DNA of 5,487 nucleotides from an uncultured Catenibacterium sp. (GCF_900764565.1 NZ_CAAFOM010000022.1:1-5487), one strand, 5' to 3'; shown: positions 1-5,487, counted from the first letter of the stretch. Numbers and translations: made by a program. Notes: a model not told the origin generated them from the sequence alone.

Positions 1-15
1 ACATTTGAAAGAATT

Positions 16-31
16 ATGATTTAAGACGTGC
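16..31 (+). repeat. Putative left terminal inverted repeat of the IS
   Basis: ATGATTTAAGACGTGC matches the inward-reading sequence at 1515-1500 at 12 of 16 positions, including an exact CGTGC and an exact ATGAT. It lies about 70 bases beyond the transposase stop codon. The match decays outward from here. The assignment rests on this pairing alone. Confidence 0.45.
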
Positions 32-37
32 TTGAAA

Positions 38-56
38 AGAACTATCACATAGCTCT
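38..56 (-). terminator. Weak candidate terminator of the transposase gene
   Basis: On the minus strand, AGAGCTA and TAGTTCT pair over 7 bp with one G-U wobble around a TGTGA loop, followed by a short T-rich stretch (TTTTC after the arm). It lies about 48 bases past the transposase stop codon at 104. The stem is short and poor in GC, so termination may be weak. Confidence 0.35.
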
Positions 57-103
57 AAAAAAAATTATTGTTATCCTAAAACAACAGTGTATAATAAATC
101 ATG

Positions 104-1429
104 TCAGGACGTTCTATAATTTAATGGCTTACATGATTGACCTTTTATATTACGTTCAAACGATCTTTCTGGTCTTTGCGCGACCAGAAATTTTTTTATT
201 CTCAGAATAAGCTCCTTCATATTTATCTTCTTTCTGAGATAAAGTCTTATATTGGTGACTGCACTGCTGAAATTGGGTTTATAATCATATTCCAGTTCCA
301 GCTTTTTATTTTTCTTCAAATCTATGTTTCTGATGATTACTTCTGAAACATTATACATTAGAAAGGCTGCATTTATTTCCTGCTGTATCAGTTGTCTCTT
401 TCTTGCATGAAAGTATACAAGGCCGATTGTGTATTTCAGCTTATTGAAGGCAGTCTCCTCATTCCATCTATAGCGATAGAGTTCCTTGAAATCATCAGTT
501 CCAAATTCTTCCTCAGAAAGATTTGTGACAACAGTCTCATAGACATCTTCTGATATCTTGAATCTTACAGCTCTGAAGGATAGATCATAGAAATCTCTTG
601 TTTCGTTTAGGAAATCAAAATTGGAAGTTGTAGGTACGAATATGTATTTTTCTTTATCAGCCTTGATTTCTTTTGTCTGAAGACTGGTTAATGTACGGTT
701 TATCCTCATATCAAAAGCACCTTCTTCAGTTCTAACGTTTGTCATCAGTCCAACCTTGGTATGAATATCTTTGACTCTTATCACAAATTTAATGTCATTC
801 TCAATGAAATGGGCCATAAGATTATAACTTTCGTATCCTCTATCTGCTGTAAAGATAGAATTCTGAGGATAATTTCTATCTTTCAAGATTGAAATAAGAG
901 CGTTAACTTCTCTTTTCTTGCTTGCTGCATCTATACTCCAGTCATAGAACACCTTATTAAGACAGTCATATAATGCATTGACATGATACTGGCAGAAAGA
1001 CTTTGCATCATGCATTTCGGTTTTTGTTTTATCATCCATAAAAGGAATATTTACATCTGAGCCATCCTGAGCAAGTATATGATATCCATTAATGGTTGTA
1101 TGATCATCAAACGCACTCACAAATAGATTGTTTATGCGTTTAAAGATATCAGGATCCAGCAGTTTTCTTCTTTGCGATAGTGCAGAAGCTGAAGGCATTT
1201 TACCATGACCCTCAAAAAAGTGAGATAATTCGCCTATTGAGGAGTAATTTGAAAAGCTCATGATGCATTCAATGAGAGTGCGAGCAGGAAGCTTTCTACA
1301 ACGAGTGAAATCGGAAACGGGATCATTGCAGTAGCACTTCAGACTATCAAGAGCTACATCAATGGAGCGTTCAAGAATAGTTTTAACCTTCTTGGGTGAG
1401 TAGTAGATATTGTGTTTGCTTTGTTTCAT
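104..1429 (-). CDS. IS4-family DDE transposase
   Basis: This 441-residue protein should catalyse cut-and-paste transposition of its own element. The catalytic triad is visible: the first Asp in AQDGSD (D122, or D125), the second in TADRGYES (D196), and the Glu in the C-terminal block YRYRWNEETAFNKLK (E325). That block fits the IS4 signature Y-(2)-R-(3)-E-(6)-K exactly, with Y318, R321, E325 and K332. The insertion between the second Asp and the Glu is mostly beta-strand-like, as is typical of the family. A strong AGGAGG site (1439-1444) sits 9 bases before the ATG, which supports the start. The length is normal for IS4 transposases and there is no frameshift or stop, so it may be active. The family call is firm, but the exact IS name is not recognised. 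Confidence 0.93.
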   Translation of the reverse strand: MKQSKHNIYYSPKKVKTILERSIDVALDSLKCYCNDPVSDFTRCRKLPARTLIECIMSFSNYSSIGELSHFFEGHGKMPSASALSQRRKLLDPDIFKRINNLFVSAFDDHTTINGYHILAQDGSDVNIPFMDDKTKTEMHDAKSFCQYHVNALYDCLNKVFYDWSIDAASKKREVNALISILKDRNYPQNSIFTADRGYESYNLMAHFIENDIKFVIRVKDIHTKVGLMTNVRTEEGAFDMRINRTLTSLQTKEIKADKEKYIFVPTTSNFDFLNETRDFYDLSFRAVRFKISEDVYETVVTNLSEEEFGTDDFKELYRYRWNEETAFNKLKYTIGLVYFHARKRQLIQQEINAAFLMYNVSEVIIRNIDLKKNKKLELEYDYKPNFSSAVTNIRLYLRKKINMKELILRIKKFLVAQRPERSFERNIKGQSCKPLNYRTS

Positions 1430-1467
1430 AATAGTTTACCTCCTAAAAAAACACATCTACTAAAAAG

Positions 1468-1499
1468 GGCTAGAAATGAATAAATATTCATTTCTAGCC
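1468..1499 (-). terminator. Terminator-like hairpin upstream of the transposase
   Basis: A perfect inverted repeat has arms beginning GGCTAGAAATGAAT, giving about 15 bp of stem with a minimal loop. On the minus strand it is followed by CTTTTTAG, so it resembles an intrinsic terminator. It lies inside the IS between the right end and the transposase ribosome binding site. Structures in this position are known in IS4-family elements, where they stop transcription entering from outside and so keep transposase low. That role is inferred here. Confidence 0.6.
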
Positions 1500-1515
1500 G
1501 CACGATTTTCATCAT
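1500..1515 (-). repeat. Putative right terminal inverted repeat of the IS
   Basis: Read inward on the minus strand this is ATGATGAAAATCGTGC, matching the left end at 16-31 at 12 of 16 positions. The inner edge abuts the hairpin at 1468-1499. The outer edge is uncertain. Confidence 0.45.
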
Positions 1516-1516
1516 T

Positions 1517-1522
1517 TGTCAA
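1517..1522 (-). promoter_or_regulatory. Possible -35 box reading into the transposase
   Basis: The minus strand reads TTGACA, a perfect consensus -35 hexamer, just at or outside the proposed right end. No good -10 box follows at 16-18 bases; the best options (GGCTAG, or TAGAAA at 20 bases) are poor. If it is used, the transcript would begin in or near the hairpin. It may be a chance hexamer in the flanking DNA. Confidence 0.25.
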
Positions 1523-1546
1523 CAGTATTACGAAAAAATAAAAAAG

Positions 1547-1577
1547 CCTCTCTGATTTTAAAATCAAAGAGGTTTTT
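1547..1577 (+). terminator. Bidirectional intrinsic terminator
   Basis: CCTCT-C-TGATTTT pairs with AAAATCA-A-AGAGG around a central turn (5 bp, one C/A mismatch, then up to 7 bp). A T run follows on the plus strand (1573-1577), and a long A-rich tract (1533-1545) precedes it, giving a T-rich tail on the minus strand as well. It should stop transcription both from the IS side and from the operon side. The gene it originally served is not in the window. Confidence 0.75.
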
Positions 1578-1603
1578 GGTATTTAGTCGCTTAACTTAAT
1601 ACC
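1578..1603. repeat. Short inverted repeat between two terminators
   Basis: GGTATT (1578-1583) is exactly complementary to AATACC (1598-1603). Inside it, AGT and ACT add three more pairs after a T/T mismatch. It fills the gap between the flanking terminators almost exactly, so the stretch 1547-1629 is three hairpins in a row. No function is evident. Confidence 0.45.
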
Positions 1604-1606
1604 ATT

Positions 1607-1629
1607 GGAGGAGTAATCCTCCTTTTTTT
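1607..1629 (+). terminator. Plus-strand intrinsic terminator
   Basis: GGAGGA (1607-1612) and TCCTCC (1617-1622) form a perfect 6-bp GC-rich stem with a GTAA tetraloop, followed directly by seven T residues. This is a textbook rho-independent terminator for plus-strand transcription. It would keep read-through from the left out of the rpiR operon. Between it and the cre box (1630-1691) I see only AT-rich sequence. Confidence 0.8.
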
Positions 1630-1691
1630 GATAATTATTTTCAGCATTATTACTTAAATAATTATGTAGTTGTAAGGTTTTTTCTATCGAA

Positions 1692-1706
1692 TTGGAATCG
1701 CATACA
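1692..1706 (+). promoter_or_regulatory. Candidate cre box (CcpA operator)
   Basis: TTGGAATCGCATACA satisfies every fixed position of the published Bacillus cre consensus WTGNAANCGNWNNCW. It ends 5 bases before the -35 box of the operon promoter. Catabolite control by CcpA is expected for a beta-glucoside operon. The position upstream of -35 differs from the more common repressing sites that overlap or follow the promoter, so the direction of control is open. The match is directly visible; the binding is inferred. Confidence 0.55.
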
Positions 1707-1711
1707 TTTTG

Positions 1712-1740
1712 TTGACTTGACACGTAGTGTACACTAAGAT
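1712..1740 (+). promoter_or_regulatory. Promoter of the rpiR-bglA-EIIC operon
   Basis: A -35 TTGACT (1712-1717) is separated by exactly 17 bases from a -10 TAAGAT (1735-1740), which fits the housekeeping sigma factor. Transcription should start near 1747. It is the only good promoter between the terminators and the operon. A 12-bp perfect palindrome overlaps the spacer and the -10, and a cre box lies just upstream. A second TTGACA begins at 1717 but is only 12 bases from the -10. Confidence 0.65.
1725..1736. promoter_or_regulatory. 12-bp perfect palindrome in the promoter
   Basis: TAGTGTACACTA is its own reverse complement and covers the 3' part of the spacer plus the first two bases of the -10 box. 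A protein bound here would block RNA polymerase. The binding protein is unknown; the RpiR product encoded downstream is one candidate. Confidence 0.45.
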
Positions 1741-1742
1741 GG

Positions 1743-1769
1743 AACTGTCTTCTAGATAAGGAGATAGTT
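1743..1769. promoter_or_regulatory. 27-bp dyad at the transcription start and leader SD
   Basis: AACTGTCTTCT (1743-1753) and AGGAGATAGTT (1759-1769) form an inverted repeat with a 5-base centre. As DNA the half-sites match at 9 of 11 positions. As RNA all 11 positions can pair, with two G-U wobbles. The right arm contains most of the AAGGAG ribosome binding site at 1758-1763. It could be an operator just after the -10 box, or a hairpin masking that site. If transcription starts near 1747, the first few bases of the left arm would be missing from the RNA, which favours the operator reading. Confidence 0.5.
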
Positions 1770-1772
1770 GTT

Positions 1773-1820
1773 ATGGATCTTTTAACCGGTGAAAAGAGGA
1801 ATAATAATGATTATCGATAA
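1773..1820 (+). CDS. Possible 15-residue leader peptide ORF
   Basis: An ATG at 1773 sits 9 bases after a strong AAGGAG site (1758-1763) and opens a 15-codon frame, MDLLTGEKRNNNDYR, ending in TAA at 1818-1820. It overlaps the rpiR start at 1807 by 14 bases in another frame. The strong ribosome binding site is unexpected if nothing is translated from it. Translation could open the local structure and couple to rpiR, or this may be the remnant of a lost gene. The peptide shows no run of control codons. Existence as a real ORF is an inference. Confidence 0.3.
   Translation: MDLLTGEKRNNNDYR
1778..1797. promoter_or_regulatory. 20-bp near-perfect palindrome before rpiR
   Basis: The left half TCTTTTAACC and right half GGTGAAAAGA are symmetric at 18 of 20 positions. 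As RNA, TCTTTT pairs with AAAAGA over 6 bp, and the right arm takes in the first half of the rpiR ribosome binding site (AGAGGA, 1795-1800). It may be an RpiR operator or a translational control hairpin. Confidence 0.45.
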
Positions 1821-2652
1821 AATAAAAGCTTTGGATCATTTAACGATTCAAGAGAAATATTTAGTGGATTATATACTAGATAATCCAGATGATATTTTAC
1901 AAAAGAATATTAATGAATTAGCACAACTAAGCTATACAAGTACAGCAACAGTATCACGATTATGTAAGAAGTTAGGCTTTAAAGGCTATAAAGACTTTAA
2001 GTATCAATATGCTGCTGAATATTCTCATTTACTTGAATTAAAGAGTGATTTAGAAATTGAACCATTTTCTAGTGATAGTTCAATTAAAGATGCTTTAAAT
2101 AAAATTGAACTTCTACACAGAAGATCAATTGAATATACAAAAGGTTTATTAGACAAACAAACATTAGAAAGAATTTATCAACTTATTCAAAACTGCAAAT
2201 ATATTGAAATATATGGAACAGGTATTAACTTTGCATTAGCACAGGTTTATAGTCTGAACTTTGAAGAAGTAGGGATTGTATCAAAGGCTTATGACAACTT
2301 AAATCCAATGCATATTCAATATCTTAAACGAAGAAATCCAGATGACACACTCTGTATATTCTTAACTCATACAGGACAGAATAAAGAGATGTTGAAGATG
2401 GCTGAAGAATTGAATGAATCACATGCTAAATCTATTGTGATATGTGATCATAAGAAAAGAGATATATGTAAGTATTGTGATGAAACAATAGTAATAATGG
2501 CAACACGAAATACTATTGAGTTATCTAATGCGGTTTATATTTCTTCTTTACAGTATATATTTGACATTTTTGCTTCATTGAAGCTTATAAGTAATTATTC
2601 TTATCTAGAGGGGACAACAAAGACAGTTGATAAATTCAAACTGGGAGAATAA
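1807..2652 (+). CDS. RpiR/MurR-family transcriptional regulator
   Basis: This 281-residue regulator has an N-terminal helix-turn-helix of the RpiR type. The DNA-reading part is around residues 34-65, with INELAQLSYTSTATVSRLCK and then LGFKGYKDFK. It also has a C-terminal SIS sugar-phosphate-binding domain from about 105 to 245, with IYGTG (135-139) and LTHTGQN (186-192) at the usual phosphosugar-binding positions. Proteins of this family bind dyad operators and respond to a phosphosugar. Here the ligand is probably a 6-phospho-glucoside or glucose 6-phosphate, inferred from the neighbours. I chose the ATG at 1807 because AGAGGA (1795-1800) lies 6 bases before it; a GTG at 1789 in the same frame has no well-placed site. 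It is first in the operon, 2 bases before the glucosidase gene, so autoregulation is likely. Family certain; whether it represses or activates is unknown. Confidence 0.9.
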   Translation: MIIDKIKALDHLTIQEKYLVDYILDNPDDILQKNINELAQLSYTSTATVSRLCKKLGFKGYKDFKYQYAAEYSHLLELKSDLEIEPFSSDSSIKDALNKIELLHRRSIEYTKGLLDKQTLERIYQLIQNCKYIEIYGTGINFALAQVYSLNFEEVGIVSKAYDNLNPMHIQYLKRRNPDDTLCIFLTHTGQNKEMLKMAEELNESHAKSIVICDHKKRDICKYCDETIVIMATRNTIELSNAVYISSLQYIFDIFASLKLISNYSYLEGTTKTVDKFKLGE

Positions 2653-2654
2653 TT

Positions 2655-4052
2655 ATGAACAAAGACTTTCTATGGGGTGGCGCAGTAGCTGCTAACCAGT
2701 ATGAAGGTGGTTACAACGAAGGAAACAAAGGTTTAAGTGTAACTGATGTCATGTCTTCTGGAGATGTAAATCACCCTAGAGAAATCTCATTTGAAATAAA
2801 GAAGGATAACTATTATCCAAACCATTTTGGTATTGATTTTTATCATCATTATAAGGAAGACATTAAGCTGTTTGCAGAAATGGGATTTAAATGTTTCCGT
2901 TTAAGTATTGCATGGCCTCGTATCTACCCTCATGGTGATGAATTAGAACCTAACGAAGAAGGTTTAAAGTATTATGATGATGTATTTGATGAATGTTTAA
3001 AGTATGGTATTGAACCTGTAGTGACTTTATCACACTTTGAAATGCCTCTATATCTTGCAAAAGAATATGATGGATGGCGTAATAGAAAACTTATTGAATT
3101 CTTTGAAAGATATGCAGTCACATGCTTTGAAAGATATAAGAATAAAGTAAAATACTGGATGACTTTTAATGAAATCAATAACCTTATTGATACTGATAAT
3201 CCTTTTAATGCATGGACTGGTGCAGGTGTATTATATAGAGAAGATGAAGATGTTGAAAAGACAATGTATCAAATTTCTCATTATCAGTTTGTTGCAAGTG
3301 CAAAAGCAGTACAAAGAGCAAAAGAAATCAATTCAGAAATGCAGGTAGGATGTATGCTTCATTTTGGTCCTATTTATCCTGCATCATGTGATCCAAAAGA
3401 TATCTTTGCAGGTATTAAAGCAATGGATAAACGTTACTTCTTTAGTGATGTTCATGTAAGAGGATATTATCCTGCTTATACATTAAAACATTGGGAAAGA
3501 AATCATATTCATTTAGATATTACAGATGAAGATCTTATTGACCTAAAGAAAGGTAAAGTAGACTACATCGGCTTTAGTTATTATAAATCTACAATTGCGC
3601 AATATGATGCTGAAAACAACTTTGTAGAAGTTCAGAATCCTTTATTAAAGAAGAGTGATTGGGGATGGGCTATAGATCCAACAGGATTAAGAAATATCTT
3701 AAATGAAGTATATGAAAGATATCAGAAACCAATGTTTATTGTAGAGAATGGTTTTGGCGCTTATGATAAATTAGAAAATGGAATGATCAATGATGATTAC
3801 CGTATTGATTATCTAAGAAATCATATTAGTGAAATGAAAAAAGCAATAGACCTTGATGGTGTAGAAGTTTTGGGTTACACACCATGGGCTGCTATTGATA
3901 TCGTAAGTGCCTCAACAGGAGAACTTGCGAAAAGATATGGTTTCATTTATGTAGACTTAGACGACCATGCAAAGGGTACTGGAAACAGATATAAGAAAGC
4001 ATCCTTTGAATGGTATAAACAAGTTATTTCATCTAATGGTGAGAAGTTATAG
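2655..4052 (+). CDS. bglA: 6-phospho-beta-glucosidase, glycoside hydrolase family 1
   Basis: This 465-residue cytoplasmic enzyme should hydrolyse 6-phospho-beta-glucosides such as cellobiose 6'-phosphate to glucose 6-phosphate plus glucose or an aglycone. It is a full-length GH1 barrel. The start FLWGGAVAANQYEGG carries the sugar-binding Q15 and E17. The acid/base Glu is E173 in TFNEIN and the nucleophile is E364 in IVENGFG. Near the end, SASTGELAKRYGFIYVD (418-434) has the S, K and Y that in this subfamily bind the 6-phosphate. Position 419 is Ala rather than the Trp of 6-phospho-beta-galactosidases such as LacG, which favours gluco-substrates. There is no signal peptide. The ribosome binding site GGGAG (2643-2647) lies in the last codons of rpiR. 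The gene symbol is by family (also called bglH, ascB or celF types); the exact substrate is not fixed. Confidence 0.92.
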   Translation: MNKDFLWGGAVAANQYEGGYNEGNKGLSVTDVMSSGDVNHPREISFEIKKDNYYPNHFGIDFYHHYKEDIKLFAEMGFKCFRLSIAWPRIYPHGDELEPNEEGLKYYDDVFDECLKYGIEPVVTLSHFEMPLYLAKEYDGWRNRKLIEFFERYAVTCFERYKNKVKYWMTFNEINNLIDTDNPFNAWTGAGVLYREDEDVEKTMYQISHYQFVASAKAVQRAKEINSEMQVGCMLHFGPIYPASCDPKDIFAGIKAMDKRYFFSDVHVRGYYPAYTLKHWERNHIHLDITDEDLIDLKKGKVDYIGFSYYKSTIAQYDAENNFVEVQNPLLKKSDWGWAIDPTGLRNILNEVYERYQKPMFIVENGFGAYDKLENGMINDDYRIDYLRNHISEMKKAIDLDGVEVLGYTPWAAIDIVSASTGELAKRYGFIYVDLDDHAKGTGNRYKKASFEWYKQVISSNGEKL

Positions 4053-4063
4053 GAGATAATAAT

Positions 4064-5350
4064 ATGGAAAAATTCATAAACGAGAAAGTCGTAGTATATA
4101 TTTCAAAATTCACAAATACAAAAGTTATTAAAGCCTTAAAAGATGGTATGATGTTCTCATTACCATTCTTGATGATTGGTTCTTTATTCTTATTAATTGC
4201 GAATCTACCAATCAAATCATTAAATACATTAGTTGCGGAATGTGGTTTAGCAGATATCTGTTCACAGGTTTATTCATCTACATTCTCATTAATGGCTTTG
4301 TTTACAGTAGTAGGTATCACTTATTCTTATCTTAAGAATGATAAAATCTCTACTGCAGTCAATGGTGCTTTAACTGGTTTAGCTGCATTTGTATTACTTA
4401 CACCTTCTTCTAAAGTATTAGAAAACGGTGAAGCAGTAACTGGCGTTATCTCTAAGGACTGGACAGCAGGACAGGGAATGATCTGTGCTATCTTAATTGG
4501 ATTCTTAGTAGGTTATATCTATTCATTGTGCATTAGAAAAGATATCCGTGTAAAAATGCCTGAAGGTGTTCCTCCAGGAGTTGCAGATTCTTTCTCTTCA
4601 TTATTACCAACAGGTATTATTACTATTGTTTGTGCTATTATCTATGCAGTATGTCATTTTGTATTTAAGACTACATTTGCTGAATTGATCTATTCAGCTA
4701 TTCAGATTCCTTTACAGGGTGTGACTGATTCATTTGCTGGTGTAGTTATTATGACAGTTATGATGTCATTATTATGGTGGACTGGTGTTCATGGTGGTTC
4801 TATCTGTGGTGGTATTCTTTCACCAATCCTACAGGCTAACATGGCAGCTAACCAGAAGATTTTAGATTCTGGTGTAGCCTTAACTGTTCAGAATGGTGGT
4901 CATATCTTTACTCAGCAGTTCTGGGATAATTTCTTATGTATGTCTGGTGCTGGTGTTGTCATTGGATTAGTCATTTATATTACATTCTTTGCCAAATCAG
5001 AATCATTACGTAGCTTAGGTAAATTATCAATTGTCCCTAATATCTTTAATATCAATGAACCAATTATCTTTGGTACACCAATCGTATTAAATATTTACTT
5101 ACTTGTACCATTTGTTCTTGTTCCATTGATCATTGGTATCAGTAGTTATCTACTTATGTATTTTGGCATTCTACCTTTATTTAGTGGTGTTATGGTTCCT
5201 TGGACAACTCCACCAATTATCTCAGGTTTCTTGATTGGAGGATGGAAAGTTGCATTATGGCAGTTAGTGATGATTATCATTTCATTTGTTGTTTACTTCC
5301 CATTCATTAAAAAGATAGATACATTAAGTTCTAAAAACGAAAATAAATAA
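4064..5350 (+). CDS. celB: PTS EIIC permease, cellobiose/lichenan (Lac) family
   Basis: This 428-residue integral membrane protein should be the sugar channel of a lactose/cellobiose-family phosphotransferase system, moving a beta-glucoside inward while EIIB phosphorylates it. About ten hydrophobic segments are visible, roughly at 28-50, 70-90, 98-113, 137-157, 180-202, 222-243, 290-310, 340-370 and 385-413. Family landmarks are WWTGVHGG (238-245, conserved His 243), GGHIFTQQFWDNF (278-290), and FNINEPIIFGTPIVLN (328-343) with the sugar-binding Glu at 332. The length is normal and only the C domain is present, with no fused A or B domain. AGGAGAT (4051-4057) overlaps the glucosidase stop codon, 6 bases before this ATG. 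A terminator follows, so EIIA and EIIB must be encoded elsewhere. The symbol is by family; diacetylchitobiose or aryl-glucosides are alternative substrates. Confidence 0.9.
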   Translation: MEKFINEKVVVYISKFTNTKVIKALKDGMMFSLPFLMIGSLFLLIANLPIKSLNTLVAECGLADICSQVYSSTFSLMALFTVVGITYSYLKNDKISTAVNGALTGLAAFVLLTPSSKVLENGEAVTGVISKDWTAGQGMICAILIGFLVGYIYSLCIRKDIRVKMPEGVPPGVADSFSSLLPTGIITIVCAIIYAVCHFVFKTTFAELIYSAIQIPLQGVTDSFAGVVIMTVMMSLLWWTGVHGGSICGGILSPILQANMAANQKILDSGVALTVQNGGHIFTQQFWDNFLCMSGAGVVIGLVIYITFFAKSESLRSLGKLSIVPNIFNINEPIIFGTPIVLNIYLLVPFVLVPLIIGISSYLLMYFGILPLFSGVMVPWTTPPIISGFLIGGWKVALWQLVMIIISFVVYFPFIKKIDTLSSKNENK

Positions 5351-5357
5351 TATAGAG

Positions 5358-5388
5358 AAGATGGTTGCAAAATAGTGCCATCTTTTTT
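5358..5388 (+). terminator. Terminator of the operon
   Basis: AAGATGG (5358-5364) pairs with CCATCTT (5378-5384) over 7 bp around a 13-base loop, followed by a run of T residues to 5388. It begins 7 bases after the EIIC stop codon and closes the three-gene operon. Confidence 0.75.
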
Positions 5389-5487
5389 AAAACTAAAAAA
5401 TATGTTAATAAATGAGGAAAAGAAGACATATAAACAGTATTATATAATATAAAAACGGTTTAAGGTAAGCGCCAAATAATATAGTGG
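5389..5487. other. AT-rich end of window, no supported gene
   Basis: This stretch has no ORF with a credible ribosome binding site. A perfect -10-like TATAAT lies at 5443-5448, but the sequence 17 bases upstream (AAGAAG) is a poor -35. It may be the start of the next transcription unit's control region, which continues beyond the window. Confidence 0.4.

Larger units (their letters stand above)
16..1515 (-). mobile_element. IS4-family insertion sequence, probably complete
   Basis: A single transposase gene fills most of a segment of about 1.5 kb, which is the usual size of IS4-family elements. The proposed ends are an imperfect inverted repeat, ATGATTTAAGACGTGC on the left and ATGATGAAAATCGTGC read inward from the right, with 12 of 16 positions identical. 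The repeats are imperfect and no clean target duplication is visible, so the exact ends are an inference and could shift by 10-20 bases. The element sits next to a cluster of terminators upstream of the beta-glucoside operon and is transcribed away from it, so it is not expected to disrupt the operon. Confidence 0.55.

Noticed and set aside
28..346. Two plus-strand frames of 60 and 69 codons (28-210, 137-346)
   Set aside because: They lie mostly antisense to the transposase, have no good ribosome binding site and resemble no family.
2..1518. CATTTG at 2-7 and 1513-1518 as an IS target duplication
   Set aside because: The two copies are not both adjacent to the proposed inverted repeats; the right copy overlaps the repeat while the left is 8 bases away. 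Six bases can match by chance.
1712..1740. MerR-type promoter with a long spacer
   Set aside because: The spacer is 17 bases, not the 19-20 typical of MerR-controlled promoters, and no MerR gene is present.
1789..1806. GTG start that would add six residues to RpiR
   Set aside because: No SD lies at a suitable distance, while the ATG at 1807 has AGAGGA 6 bases upstream and gives the usual RpiR N terminus.
1630..1806. BglG/LicT antiterminator site (RAT) as often found before beta-glucoside genes
   Set aside because: No sequence resembling the RAT consensus overlapping a terminator is visible after the promoter, and no BglG-type gene is present.
2972..3178. Minus-strand frame of 68 codons
   Set aside because: It is antisense to the well-supported GH1 gene and has no SD or recognisable motif.
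4033..4215. Minus-strand frame of 60 codons across the glucosidase/EIIC junction
   Set aside because: It is antisense to both real genes and to the EIIC ribosome binding site, and has no support of its own.
5402..5452. 16-codon ORF after the operon terminator
   Set aside because: It has no SD and lies in very AT-rich sequence with no recognisable product.
1..5487. CRISPR array, tRNA, rRNA, att site or origin
   Set aside because: No regularly spaced repeats, cloverleaf-like segments or other signatures of these were seen on either strand.

Overview
The window looks like an accessory stretch from a low-GC Gram-positive bacterium (Bacillota). The reasons are AT-rich genes, strong AGGAG-type ribosome binding sites, U-run hairpin terminators, a CcpA-type cre box, and Trp encoded by TGG with no internal TGA. 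The protein style fits gut Erysipelotrichia or Clostridia, but the sequence alone does not settle genus or species.

Left part (about 16-1515): an IS4-family insertion sequence on the minus strand. Its 441-residue DDE transposase appears intact. Imperfect terminal inverted repeats are visible, and a 15-bp terminator-like hairpin lies between the element's end and the transposase start. I could not find a clean target-site duplication.

Middle part (1516-1806): a gene-free stretch that is dense in signals. In order it holds a bidirectional terminator, a second small hairpin, a plus-strand terminator, a full match to a published cre consensus, and a sigma-A-type promoter with a 12-bp palindrome in its spacer and -10 box. 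A structured leader follows, with two further dyads and a possible 15-codon leader ORF that overlaps the first gene of the operon.

Right part (1807-5388): a tight three-gene operon on the plus strand. It encodes an RpiR-family sugar-phosphate-sensing regulator, a GH1 6-phospho-beta-glucosidase and a cellobiose/lichenan-type PTS EIIC permease, and it ends in a terminator. The inferred pathway is uptake and phosphorylation of a beta-glucoside through EIIC, then hydrolysis of the 6-phospho-disaccharide in the cytoplasm, with RpiR sensing a phosphosugar and CcpA giving catabolite control. No EIIA or EIIB is encoded here, so those must come from elsewhere.

The last 100 bases hold no supported gene. 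The genes belong to known families. The part most worth a second look is the compact control region at 1692-1809. I see no evidence of a wholly new system.
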